Part shown: positions 25,389-33,671 of the stretch, one piece after another
Numbering within the stretch: position 1 is the first letter of the stretch
Layout: the number at the start of each line of letters is the position of its first letter
Source of the DNA: Pirellula staleyi DSM 6068
GTDB taxonomy: Bacteria; Planctomycetota; Planctomycetia; Pirellulales; Pirellulaceae
Reading direction: 5' to 3'
Assembly: GCF_000025185.1 (NCBI RefSeq)
Contig: NC_013720.1
Span: 6,076,001-6,140,000 of the forward strand
Length of the DNA: 64,000 nucleotides
Position numbers and translations under genes: made by a program
The notes under the pieces: generated by a model
What the model was told of the DNA's origin: nothing
Seen by the model: the letters and a program-made list of their open reading frames with translations, nothing else
The model's database searches: none

Positions 25389-25655
25389 ATGGCTTACGCA
25401 GAAACGATCGAACTGTTTGCCTCGCTTCAGCCTGGTGATCGAGTGCAACTCGACCACGAAGTGAAAGTGGGATTTCGCAAATGGAGCACCACCACCATCG
25501 GCACGGTGGTGAGCACCCAACGGCGTCGCCATAGCCTGCACTATCGCCGCAACCTCGACGACAAAGTCTTCAGCGACATCATTGTCCTGAAGCGGGATTC
25601 GGGCGAACTAACCACCTTTACGCTCGACGAGTTCTCGCAGCTTCGCAAGCTGTAA
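25389..25655 (+). CDS. Small conserved-looking hypothetical protein
   Basis: An 88-residue protein (the open frame begins at a TTG at 25374, but the ATG at 25389 is preferred). It reads MAYAETIELFASLQPGDRVQ then LDHEVKVGFRKWSTTTIGTV and ends FTLDEFSQLRKL: a mix of charged beta-like segments with the PGDRV pattern that often starts a small beta-barrel. It sits between ilvC and the radical SAM gene on the same strand, and is 26 bases upstream of the radical SAM gene. No function is recognised; a small RNA- or DNA-binding beta protein is possible. Confidence 0.65.
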   Translation: MAYAETIELFASLQPGDRVQLDHEVKVGFRKWSTTTIGTVVSTQRRRHSLHYRRNLDDKVFSDIIVLKRDSGELTTFTLDEFSQLRKL

Positions 25656-25681
25656 ACTCGCCGAGCATAGGCTCGGCACGC

Positions 25682-26560
25682 GTGACTATTCTCCCCCTGC
25701 ATCAGCAGCATCAGCGACGGTTCGAATCGCACCGTTATGTCTACCCGGTGCTGAGCAGGCGTAGTCATGGCATCTCGATCGGGGTGAATCTCAACCCCGA
25801 TAAAGTCTGCAACTTCGACTGCATTTATTGTCAGGTGAACCGCCGAGAACCGGGCGAATCGAAGTTCGTTGCGATCGATCAACTGCTGACGGAACTCGAC
25901 ACGCTGCTCGAACTGGCGTCGACCGGCGAACTCTACGAAACGCCCAAGTTTGCCGCTACGCCACCCCATTTGCGGCGACTTAACGACATTGCCTTCTCCG
26001 GAGATGGCGAGCCGACAACGTTCAAGAATTTCGATGAGATCGTCGCCCGCGCGGCAGAGCTGAAACGTGTGCGAAAACTTGACGACGTCAAGATGGTCCT
26101 CATCACCAACGCCAGCATGTTCCACCGCGAGCATGTGCAGCGAGGACTCGTTACGCTTGATCAAAACAACGGCGAGATTTGGGCAAAACTCGAGGCAGGA
26201 ACCGAGCCCTATTTCCACTTGGTCGATCGGACACCGATCGCTTTTCAGCAGATCCTCGACAACTTGCTGAGTGCTGCTCGCGTGCGCCCCCTTGTGATTC
26301 AGTCGCTGTTCATGAATGTCGATGGCGTGCCTCCATCGAGCGAGGAACTTATCGCCTACACCGATCGGCTGCAGGAAATCATCGCGGGGGGTGGCCAGAT
26401 CCGTTTGGTGCAGATCTACACCGTGGCCCGACAGCCTGCTGAGTCGTATGTCACGCCACTCCCTGACGCGCAGGTTGACGCGATCGTAGAATTAGTCAGG
26501 AGCCGCACAGGCATTGCTGCAGAGGCGTTCTATGGCGCATCGAGTTCCGCCGCCGGTTAA
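25682..26560 (+). CDS. Radical SAM protein
   Basis: A 292-residue protein starting with GTG. The iron-sulfur motif CNFDCIYC (CxxxCxxC, about residues 43-50) binds the catalytic [4Fe-4S] cluster; further SAM-fold features are IAFSGDGEPTTFKNFDEIV (the GxGEP motif), VLITNASM and LVIQSLFMNVDG. The YPVLSRRSHGISIGVNLNPD lead-in is typical of a group of bacterial radical SAM proteins of unknown substrate (COG0731-like, wybutosine-synthesis related). It follows the small gene at 25389 closely and precedes a two-helix membrane protein. No substrate is proposed. Confidence 0.9.
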   Translation: MTILPLHQQHQRRFESHRYVYPVLSRRSHGISIGVNLNPDKVCNFDCIYCQVNRREPGESKFVAIDQLLTELDTLLELASTGELYETPKFAATPPHLRRLNDIAFSGDGEPTTFKNFDEIVARAAELKRVRKLDDVKMVLITNASMFHREHVQRGLVTLDQNNGEIWAKLEAGTEPYFHLVDRTPIAFQQILDNLLSAARVRPLVIQSLFMNVDGVPPSSEELIAYTDRLQEIIAGGGQIRLVQIYTVARQPAESYVTPLPDAQVDAIVELVRSRTGIAAEAFYGASSSAAG

Positions 26561-26611
26561 CCCCAGCATTCCTTCGGATGCCAGTAGCCTTTTTCTTCAG
26601 GTCAACGAGCC

Positions 26612-26824
26612 ATGACACTTGAGTCGCGTCCCTCCGGTGGAAACATCAAATGGATCATGCTCGCCGTGATCGTGTGGGGAATCATTCTGGCGATCGGAGC
26701 GTCTTTGTATGGCTCGAAGGTCGACATCATGCGTGGCGTGATCGTCGCCACGATCGCCTTTCTCTTCATTGGCTTTTGGGGGCTGATGATGCTCACCCAC
26801 AAGCGCACACGTGAAGCGAAATAA
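26612..26824 (+). CDS. Small two-helix membrane protein
   Basis: A 70-residue protein with a soluble N-terminus and two hydrophobic segments, about residues 13-34 (IKWIMLAVIVWGIILAIGAS) and 42-62 (RGVIVATIAFLFIGFWGLMM), and a basic C-terminus (HKRTREAK). It is a short conserved-looking inner membrane protein with no recognised domain. It lies 51 bases after the radical SAM gene and could be part of the same transcript. The coding potential is supported by its clean hydrophobic pattern. Confidence 0.65.
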   Translation: MTLESRPSGGNIKWIMLAVIVWGIILAIGASLYGSKVDIMRGVIVATIAFLFIGFWGLMMLTHKRTREAK

Positions 26825-26827
26825 GCT

Positions 26828-27166
26828 TCACTTCTTCTTGCAGTTGAGCTGATCCTCTTTCAGATGCAGCTCTTCCACGATGCGGCCATGGACCACCGTC
26901 TCTTCGATGATCTTCGGCACATCTTTCACTTGCACATTGCCGTACCAAATCGCCTGCGGATAGATCACGATCACAGGCCCGAGTTCACACTGGTCGAGAC
27001 AGCCTGCGGAGTTGGCCCGCACCTCTCCCTTGAGTCCGCGCCGGTCGAGTTCCTTCTTGAACGCCGACTTCAGCCGCTCTTCGCCATCGACATCACACGA
27101 ACCTCGCTTGTGACCTTTTTCGCGCTGATTGGTGCAGATGAAAATATGATGCGTGAAGGCTGCCAT
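26828..27166 (-). CDS. (2Fe-2S) thioredoxin-like ferredoxin
   Basis: A 112-residue protein with the thioredoxin-like [2Fe-2S] ferredoxin pattern: HHIFICTNQREKGHKRGSCD (first two Cys) and RANSAGCLDQCELGPVIVIYP (second pair, GCLxxCxxGPxxxVYP). The family carries a 2Fe-2S cluster and acts as an electron carrier, often with hydrogenases or oxidoreductases (NuoE-like fold). The ATG at 27166 is chosen because it gives MAAFTHHIFIC, a normal family start; the frame is open to 27208. It is convergent with the small membrane protein at 26824 (3-base gap). Confidence 0.92.
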   Translation of the reverse strand: MAAFTHHIFICTNQREKGHKRGSCDVDGEERLKSAFKKELDRRGLKGEVRANSAGCLDQCELGPVIVIYPQAIWYGNVQVKDVPKIIEETVVHGRIVEELHLKEDQLNCKKK

Positions 27167-27221
27167 GAGGTCGCTTCTAGTGCTATTGGACGGGAAGGAT
27201 TGCCTCAAGATAGTTTCGTGA

Positions 27222-28868
27222 TCACGCGGCGCGAAGCTGGCGATCTAGCGACGAACTAGCCTGGGGACTTCCCCGGCGCACCACTTCTTGGTCTGCCGAA
27301 CTGATGCCGTAGAGCTCAAACACCGCCTCGTCGATGGCATGCTCGATCTGCTGTTTCAGCGAGCGGGACGCCTCGAGATCGCACGACAAACGACGTTCGG
27401 CCAGGAGTATCAACCGCTGATACTTTCCCATCGCAGTGCGGTCATCAGACCGAGGGACTACGATGGGAAGCTCAGCCAGCTGCGCGAGATTGATCGAGAA
27501 GTAATCGGCTGCCAGCCGCTTGGCTGCATAGCGTTCGATGAAAATGGCATGCATCAAGGACGAGTTGAGGATCGCCAGTAGATAACGCAAGTCGAGCGCC
27601 GATTTCCAAATCGCAAAGACCTGCACAGCTAGCGCGCAGCCGACTTCGTCGAGCGCCACCTCAAGTTGCTGCGACATCCCGCTGACCACAAGTTTCTGCG
27701 AGCGATACAGCTCCCGTTTTTTGAGGGTCAATCTTGCTTGCGTAACATCGAGAACCGGCTCGTCGTAATAGACATTTTGAAATCGGCCCCGAGCGTGATC
27801 GAGCTGGTAGCGATCGATTTGACCACTCACGAGAAACGGCAGGTAACTCCCCTTCTCCTCTGCCGCGACATTATTACGAGACTTTACAAACGGTCGCATC
27901 GCTGCGGCTGTGAATCCCGAAGCGCCGCTAACAATCGTCGCAATGTTTCCGAGCTTCTGCACGTCGCCATGCTGCTCGAGTAGCGAAAAGCGTTCGCACG
28001 AAAGAGACCATCGTTCGGTCGAGAAGCGACTTTGAGGCACGAGCGTTAGAACTCGCTGCGACAAGTCGGCGCGGTCTTCGATGTGGGTCACTCGTACGCG
28101 ATGCTCACTCGGCGCAGGAGCTCGACGAATAACGAGGATGCAGGGGTAAACCTTCGCTCCACGAAACATCATCAGCTTCGAAAGATCGATCACCTCGACC
28201 AATGTTTGCTCGAGCACCAAGCGACGACAAGCCGTAGCATATTTCATGGCAGCGATACGGCTCGGCACAAGGAGTCCGCAAATGCCACCAGGCTTCACTA
28301 GTTCCAAACAGCGTTCGACAAACAGGACGTAAAGATCGAAACAGCCACACGCACTTTGATAGTCCCGTTTATAGGCGTCGATCTTCTCGCGCGAAGCCTG
28401 CTGCGTGAGTCGCCGAATACTTACGTACGGCGGGTTCGAGAGGACGAGATCGAACTGCTGATTGGCAATTGCCGCGCGGTCGAGCGCATCGGCAACTTGA
28501 AGCTGAGCCCCTACGTCACTCGAATTCCCCACCAGTGAACCTGCGCGGTGAATCGCCACAGGATCGATGTCGTAGCCCGTGAAATGCACCGATTCAGCTG
28601 GCGAGCCTACACGCTTCAGTTCATCGCTCGCCGCTTGCAGCAATGCACCTTCACCGCATGCGGGATCGACGATTTGCAGTATTGTGCGATCTTTCGGGAT
28701 GCCCGCTTGATGCAGCGCAGCGAGTGAAACTTCGGCGAGTAAGCGGGCCAGCGTCGCGGGTGTATAGACCACCCCCGCATCGTGTCTGGCTCGTCGCTCG
28801 ATAGCTCGCTGTTTCAACTCCCACTCCTTCACCTGTCTGCTCGCGCCACCATAACGTGAGTGACGCAA
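27222..28868 (-). CDS. Stand-alone N6-adenine DNA methyltransferase (Eco57I/TaqI-like)
   Basis: A 548-residue amino-MTase. SAM-binding motif I is VDPACGEGALLQA (about residues 68-80); the catalytic motif IV is LSNPPYVS (N/DPPY, residues about 144-150), marking adenine-N6 (or cytosine-N4) methylation. Further motifs include FDLYVLFVERCLELVKPGGI. The second half (about 270-500) is the TaqI-like target recognition domain (GVVYTP near the N-terminus matches the usual motif X). A start at TTG (28868) is taken; a GTG at 28832 is possible. No restriction endonuclease is nearby, so it may be an orphan regulatory methyltransferase or a type IIG remnant. Confidence 0.9.
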   Translation of the reverse strand: MRHSRYGGASRQVKEWELKQRAIERRARHDAGVVYTPATLARLLAEVSLAALHQAGIPKDRTILQIVDPACGEGALLQAASDELKRVGSPAESVHFTGYDIDPVAIHRAGSLVGNSSDVGAQLQVADALDRAAIANQQFDLVLSNPPYVSIRRLTQQASREKIDAYKRDYQSACGCFDLYVLFVERCLELVKPGGICGLLVPSRIAAMKYATACRRLVLEQTLVEVIDLSKLMMFRGAKVYPCILVIRRAPAPSEHRVRVTHIEDRADLSQRVLTLVPQSRFSTERWSLSCERFSLLEQHGDVQKLGNIATIVSGASGFTAAAMRPFVKSRNNVAAEEKGSYLPFLVSGQIDRYQLDHARGRFQNVYYDEPVLDVTQARLTLKKRELYRSQKLVVSGMSQQLEVALDEVGCALAVQVFAIWKSALDLRYLLAILNSSLMHAIFIERYAAKRLAADYFSINLAQLAELPIVVPRSDDRTAMGKYQRLILLAERRLSCDLEASRSLKQQIEHAIDEAVFELYGISSADQEVVRRGSPQASSSLDRQLRAA

Positions 28869-29140
28869 CCACAGTCGCGCGGAGCGTAGCAGCGACTAGT
28901 ACTGCCAGCAAAGACCAATCCAGCTGCTAGCGGTGCCAGCAGTTTGCTGAGTCTGACGAGGCCCATTTCCAGGAAATCAGCCAGGCGCCTGAGTTCCTCT
29001 GTAGTCGATCGCCCACCTGGGACGATACCCGGATCGAAGCGCGAGTTTCCTGGGTGTGTAGTATGCAGGGCGATTCATTTTCGCACCGTTCATTCACCAC
29101 CACTGCTCGCGTGAACTTCCCCCCAAGAGGCGCTGCCATC

Positions 29141-29620
29141 ATGCCGCATGCGACATTGTTTCCGATCATCGCCAGTGGGGGCATCGTGGCCTATCGCGCG
29201 GCGACCAAGGTGGTGAGTGAAGGCCTTTCGTTCGCCAGCCAACTGGTGAATCCCACGGCGGGGGATGTGGTCGCCGAGGTCCCCGCCGCAAGTGCAGAAC
29301 CTAATCCACCATCGGATGCGCTCCAAAAGAAGCTAGACGATCTGGCCTCGCAACTCACCGAGCTTCTTACTCGTGGTGGTATCGATTCGACTCAGCCGGT
29401 CGAATTCTCACTCGATGGGATCGGTGGAGTCGACGTTGAATTTGACCACTCCCAAGCCTCCGAGATCGAGCAGTTGCTCGCAGATCAGCCGGAACTTCTG
29501 GCGAAAATCCACGAGATCGCCGAGCAAATCATTGCTGAGACAGCGCTCGGAACTGCAGCGCCACGCGACGTACGCTTGACGCTCAGCAATAAGAAGCTCG
29601 CAGGGTTGATCGATCCCTAG
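29141..29620 (+). CDS. Hypothetical protein
   Basis: A 159-residue protein (ATG at 29141, with AAGAGG upstream; the frame is open to 29054 with other starts possible). The N-terminus ATLFPIIASGGIVAYRAATK has some hydrophobicity but is not a clear signal peptide. The middle is acidic and the second half has coiled-coil-like segments (SDALQKKLDDLASQLTELLT, SEIEQLLADQPELLAKIHEI AEQIIAETA). No domain is recognised. It ends 27 bases before the convergent stop of the protoporphyrinogen oxidase gene. Confidence 0.55.
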   Translation: MPHATLFPIIASGGIVAYRAATKVVSEGLSFASQLVNPTAGDVVAEVPAASAEPNPPSDALQKKLDDLASQLTELLTRGGIDSTQPVEFSLDGIGGVDVEFDHSQASEIEQLLADQPELLAKIHEIAEQIIAETALGTAAPRDVRLTLSNKKLAGLIDP

Positions 29621-29647
29621 CATGAGCGGCGAGACATGGCGCGCCGC

Positions 29648-31090
29648 TTACGCTTTCATCTGCACAATCCGCTCAGCAGCCAGCTTCGCACTCCGAACGC
29701 AAAACGGTATACCAACCCCTCGGAGTGAGTTTCCTGCAAGTGCCAGGCGGGGCAAGCTGCCGACGAGCGTTTCGATCTCTTTCGCGAGGTCGAGATGTCC
29801 CACGTGATACTGGGGCATCGCATCGAGCCAGCGACAAATCCGTGTGAACTCGGCGGGACCACGATAGCCGATCAATTCCCGCAGCTCTTGATCGACGAGC
29901 GACTCGAGCGCTGCATCAGGAAGCCTCGCCAACTCGGGCTGCAAGGCACCTCCGACGAACGTTCGGATAAGGACACTATCGTCGGGCGCTCGCCCCGGAT
30001 ACTTCACGCTCGCGAAGCTGGCAGCGATGATCTTTCGCCCCTCGCGTGCGGGACAAACCAGTCCAAAACCGTTCAGAGGATGAGCGATATCCTTTCGTTT
30101 CACCCCCATGACAACCACGCTGCACGAAGCAAACTCGACCTGCGATAGTTTTGCGGCGAGATCGGGCGCTGCCGTGGCGAGCAAGGGGTGTGCACCACGC
30201 GCCGAGAGGGCGATCACAACGTCATCGAACCACTCTTCGCGCGACGAATTTCCCGCCGATGAATCTGTGCTGCCACGCGTAGCGCGAAACTTCCATTTCC
30301 GCTCCCCCAGGGGAACGGACTCAAGCTGATCAACACGTGTATCAAGTTCGATCGTTCCCGGGAGGAGCTTGGCTGCGACAGCCTCAATCAGCCGCTGCAT
30401 ACCATCGCGGGGAGCGAGAAAAAGGCCATAGCGGGCACCACTGCCAGCCGCTTGCTTTTCGCCTGATTTTCGCAAGAGCGTGGCGCGCACCACGCTCCCG
30501 AACTTTTGCTCCATCATCACAAACTGCGGCATCGTAGCCAGCATACTGAGGCGTTCGGGATCAGCGGTGTAGATGCCACCGATGAGAGGCTGAATCAGCT
30601 GCTCGAACACCTCGCTACCAAAACGACGGCGTGCAAAGCTCGCGAGGCTTTCATCGGTCGTCTCAGCGCGACGCGGAACAAACGTCTCCCAGGCCATCCG
30701 CAACTTGCCGGCGATGCTCAGCAGTGGCGTACGAATGATTGGCCACGCTGCGGTGGGGCTCATCAGCTGAAAACCTTCGGGGACGCGATGCAACTTGCCG
30801 CGTCGCACGATAAAAGCGTGACGATTCGCCTGATTGGTTTCGATCAATTCACTTTCGAGCCCCAATTCTCGGCACAAATCGAGCGCCCAAGGATCTTTTG
30901 TCGTAAACATGTCGGCCGCATGTTCGACCAAATAATCTCCGACCCGTTCGGTTCGCAGCACACCACCGATCCGCGACGAGGCTTCAAACAGCTTCACCTC
31001 GGCCAGCGGCAACTGCTGCTGCAAGTAGTACGCGCAGGCAAGCCCCGAGATTCCTCCTCCAATGACGGCAATACGACGTTGGCTGACCAT
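29648..31090 (-). CDS. hemY: Protoporphyrinogen oxidase (HemY-type)
   Basis: A 480-residue flavoprotein oxidising protoporphyrinogen IX to protoporphyrin IX, the penultimate haem step. The N-terminus carries the FAD-binding Rossmann motif RRIAVIGGGISGLACAYYLQ, followed by FEASSRIGGVLRTERVGDYL, the typical start of the amine-oxidase/PPOX family. Later segments are LIQPLIGGIYTADPERLSML, a PPOX signature, and a C-terminal LALAGNSLRGVGIP. An AGGGT lies 5 bases before the ATG. It stands alone, divergent from a PaiB-like gene. Confidence 0.95.
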   Translation of the reverse strand: MVSQRRIAVIGGGISGLACAYYLQQQLPLAEVKLFEASSRIGGVLRTERVGDYLVEHAADMFTTKDPWALDLCRELGLESELIETNQANRHAFIVRRGKLHRVPEGFQLMSPTAAWPIIRTPLLSIAGKLRMAWETFVPRRAETTDESLASFARRRFGSEVFEQLIQPLIGGIYTADPERLSMLATMPQFVMMEQKFGSVVRATLLRKSGEKQAAGSGARYGLFLAPRDGMQRLIEAVAAKLLPGTIELDTRVDQLESVPLGERKWKFRATRGSTDSSAGNSSREEWFDDVVIALSARGAHPLLATAAPDLAAKLSQVEFASCSVVVMGVKRKDIAHPLNGFGLVCPAREGRKIIAASFASVKYPGRAPDDSVLIRTFVGGALQPELARLPDAALESLVDQELRELIGYRGPAEFTRICRWLDAMPQYHVGHLDLAKEIETLVGSLPRLALAGNSLRGVGIPFCVRSAKLAAERIVQMKA

Positions 31091-31209
31091 GAGACCCTAA
31101 AGATCGATCGCGAAGAAAAACTCGTGAACCTCAGCTTTGTCTATTGTATCTTCGCAGCAACGACTCGCGCAGCTGAGCACCCGCAACTTCTCGTGGAGCA
31201 CCCCGGTCG

Positions 31210-31824
31210 ATGTACGTTCCCACTTCGTTTCGCGAAGAGCGCGACGAGACGATTCTCTCGTTCCTCGAGCAATTCCCTTTCGCGACCCTGGTCTCTCCCA
31301 CCGAAAATGGCATTGTCGCAACCCACCTGCCCCTCGTGCTCGATCGATCACGACGCTCTCTCGTGGGGCATGTGGCCCACGCGAACACGCAGTGGCAATC
31401 CATGTTCTCGGGAAACGCATCGCTGGCCATTTTTCATGGCCCCCACGCCTATATCAGCCCGCTGATGTACGACTCAAGTCCGGCCGTACCAACATGGAAC
31501 TACGCCGCCATCCATGTCACATCCACCCCCGAGCTGATCGAAGAGCCGTCGGCTGTCGCAGCTGCCGTGGAGACCGTGGTCCGGCGGTTCGATCACGATC
31601 CGAGTCGCTGGCGCAAGCCCGAGCATGCTGATTTTCTCGAGAAACTCCTCAGCGGAATCGTGGCGTTCGAGATGCCTCTCGCGCGCGTAGAAGCCAAGTT
31701 TAAGCTGGGCCAAAACCGGAGCGCTGCGGATCAGGAAAAAATGCTCGCGTCCCTTTCGGCTGGTGACGACGAGAGCCAGAATCTCGCACGCTTCATCGAG
31801 GCCTATCGCCAAGGCCGCAGTTAG
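31210..31824 (+). CDS. PaiB-like FMN-binding protein
   Basis: A 204-residue protein of the PaiB/FMN-binding split-barrel family. It opens MYVPTSFREERDETILSFLE (the PaiB start pattern), then FATLVSPTENGIVATHLPLV, LVGHVAHANTQW, GNASLAIFHGPHAYISPLMY and VPTWNYAAIHVTST, all recognisable PaiB blocks. PaiB of Bacillus was named a transcriptional regulator, but the family is probably an FMN- or haem-binding reductase; the activity here is unknown. It is divergent from hemY, which could link it to haem or flavin metabolism (inference). Confidence 0.9.
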   Translation: MYVPTSFREERDETILSFLEQFPFATLVSPTENGIVATHLPLVLDRSRRSLVGHVAHANTQWQSMFSGNASLAIFHGPHAYISPLMYDSSPAVPTWNYAAIHVTSTPELIEEPSAVAAAVETVVRRFDHDPSRWRKPEHADFLEKLLSGIVAFEMPLARVEAKFKLGQNRSAADQEKMLASLSAGDDESQNLARFIEAYRQGRS

Positions 31825-31847
31825 TGAAACAGGCTAATTAACTGCTT

Positions 31848-31889
31848 GGTTAAGTACCTACGCCACTACTTAACCAGCGGGTTAAGTAG
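31848..31889. terminator. Triple-arm inverted repeat between convergent genes
   Basis: GGTTAAGTA (31848-31856), CTACTTAACC (31866-31875) and GGTTAAGTAG (31880-31889) are mutually complementary. Arms two and three form a perfect 10-bp hairpin with the 4-base loop AGCG, and arms one and two form a 9-bp hairpin, so the pairings are mutually exclusive. It lies between the PaiB-like gene stop (31824) and the methyltransferase stop (31902), consistent with a bidirectional terminator, though no strong T-run follows. Confidence 0.5.
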
Positions 31890-31901
31890 CCTGCAAGCGA
31901 T

Positions 31902-32435
31902 CTATCCGCGCGGATATTGGCGGCAGTATTCGTAGAGTGCCATGGCTGTGGCGTTCGCGACGTTATAGCTGTGTGGCAGCCCCCAGACGGGAATCTCCAG
32001 GCAAACATTCATCAGCGAGAGTTCTTCGTCCGACAGCCCGTGGCGTTCATTCCCAATCACGAGCGCGACTTTGCGTGGGAACTGGTACTCGTGCATGTTC
32101 ACGCTGTCAGTCGTTTGCTCAAGCGCTGCTAGAAACCACCCCTCTTTGCGTAACTCTTTCAGCACTGGCAGCAGCGTGCGATGCACCTCGATTTCGAGTT
32201 CATCAGCGCCATCGCGAGCCACGGTTTTGTCGAGCTTCCCTTGTCCGCAGGCAACGATTTTGGTGAGTCCGCAGCAACTCGCAGTGCGCGCGATGTTCGA
32301 TAAGTTCACCTGACTTCGGAGCGGCGCAACCACGAGCAAGAGTTCGCGCGGACGCTCGAGTTGTGTTGGTGGCCGATGTCGCACATGCTCGAAAGCTGCG
32401 TCACCTGCCGCTGCCTCGCGACTGTCACTATCCAT
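31902..32435 (-). CDS. SpoU/TrmH-family RNA 2'-O-methyltransferase
   Basis: About 177 residues with a SpoU (SPOUT) fold: NLSNIARTASCCGLTKIVAC (first motif), VALVIGNERHGLSDEELSLM (motif 2, GNE..GL) and CLEIPVWGLPHSYNVANATA (motif 3, IPM...SLNVs.A). These three motifs bind SAM in a trefoil knot. The motif IPVWGLPHSYNVANA suggests a tRNA or rRNA ribose methyltransferase of the TrmH type; the target is not readable. The start is the ATG at 32435; the frame is open to 32501 from a GTG. Confidence 0.9.
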   Translation of the reverse strand: MDSDSREAAAGDAAFEHVRHRPPTQLERPRELLLVVAPLRSQVNLSNIARTASCCGLTKIVACGQGKLDKTVARDGADELEIEVHRTLLPVLKELRKEGWFLAALEQTTDSVNMHEYQFPRKVALVIGNERHGLSDEELSLMNVCLEIPVWGLPHSYNVANATAMALYEYCRQYPRG

Positions 32436-32502
32436 ACAAGAATCAGCGTTATTTCTCGGGAATGAGGTTGTTTTACTAAGCAGCAGTGCAGCCTCCGCCA
32501 CT

Positions 32503-33471
32503 TTAAAAGTTGGGAGTGGGTGGACGATAGTGCGAGATGTTCACACTCCTGAACCATTCGATCGTGCGACGCAAACCTTCTTTGAGAGGAACCATCGGCT
32601 GCCAATCGAGGTTCGTCTTTGCCAGCGTAATGTCGGGGCGACGACGAACAGGATCATCGGCCGGAAGTGGCAGCGACACAATCTTCGACTTACTTCCGGT
32701 AAGTTCGAGAACGAGTTCCGCGAGCTCTCTCACGGTGAACTCATCGGGATTGCCGAGGTTGCATGGTCCCGTAAACGAATCACTGGCATGCATCATGCGA
32801 ATCAACCCTTCCACGAGATCATCGCGGAAACAGAACGAACGGGTTTGATCGCCGTTTCCAAAGATGGTGAGATCTTCACCAGTAAGTGCCTGGCGAATGA
32901 AGTTCGACACCACGCGACCATCGAACGGATGCATCCGTGGGCCATAGGTGTTGAAGATGCGTACGATGCGGATGTTGATACCGTTGCTGCGATGGTAGTC
33001 CATCATCAGCGTTTCAGCAGCCCGCTTTCCTTCGTCGTAGCAAGCACGAATGCCGATCGGATTAACGTTGCCGCGATACGATTCAACTTGTGGGTGGACT
33101 TCAGGATCGCCGTAGACTTCGCTGGTCGAGGCTTGCAGCACCTTGGCTTTACAGCGGCGAGCCATCCCCAGCATGTTGATCATGCCGAGCACCGACGTCT
33201 TCATCGTCTTGATTGGGTTGAACTGATAGTGTCCAGGAGCCGCTGGACAGGCCAGGTTATAGATTTCGTCCACCTCGAGCCAAATGGGAGAGGTGATATC
33301 GTGGCGAATCAGGTCGAAGTTGGGTCGCCCCAGAAGATGGGCAACATTGGTCTTTTGGCTCGTAAAAAAGTTATCGAGACAAACCACGTCGTGACCGAGA
33401 TCGACCAGGCGTTCGCAAAGATGGGAGCCGAGAAAACCGGCACCACCGGTCACGAGAATTCGTTTGATCAT
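32503..33471 (-). CDS. UDP-glucuronate decarboxylase (UDP-xylose synthase)-like
   Basis: A 322-residue extended short-chain dehydrogenase. The NAD-binding motif is [20 protein letters not shown], followed by [20 protein letters not shown], and the SDR catalytic pair YDEGKRAAE (Y-xxx-K). [32 protein letters not shown] is typical of UXS, as is [20 protein letters not shown]. It converts UDP-glucuronate to UDP-xylose (with CO2 loss), used for surface glycans. The start ATG at 33471 gives a complete N-terminus. It sits alone between a methyltransferase gene and the divergent amidohydrolase. Confidence 0.93.
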   Translation of the reverse strand: MIKRILVTGGAGFLGSHLCERLVDLGHDVVCLDNFFTSQKTNVAHLLGRPNFDLIRHDITSPIWLEVDEIYNLACPAAPGHYQFNPIKTMKTSVLGMINMLGMARRCKAKVLQASTSEVYGDPEVHPQVESYRGNVNPIGIRACYDEGKRAAETLMMDYHRSNGINIRIVRIFNTYGPRMHPFDGRVVSNFIRQALTGEDLTIFGNGDQTRSFCFRDDLVEGLIRMMHASDSFTGPCNLGNPDEFTVRELAELVLELTGSKSKIVSLPLPADDPVRRRPDITLAKTNLDWQPMVPLKEGLRRTIEWFRSVNISHYRPPTPNF

Positions 33472-33671
33472 GGGAGTTCAAGCAGAGCATCTAAATCGCG
33501 AAAGGGAAATCGAGAACTGCGGTTCAAGCGGTAGCCGCTGACCGAGGCTTTAGTATACGCTACCGAGGTCGCTGTTGACGAACCGTCGCTGGCTCGACAG
33601 GCCTCCTGGGGGGCCATTTTCATCCAAAATCTGCCGGAATTTCCACGAATTCAACGAGTGCGAGGGGTTCG

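Noticed and set aside
25715-25735. GGTTCGAATC-like sequence resembling a tRNA T-loop
   Set aside because: It lies inside the radical SAM coding frame, and no tRNA-like acceptor stem or anticodon arm is nearby.
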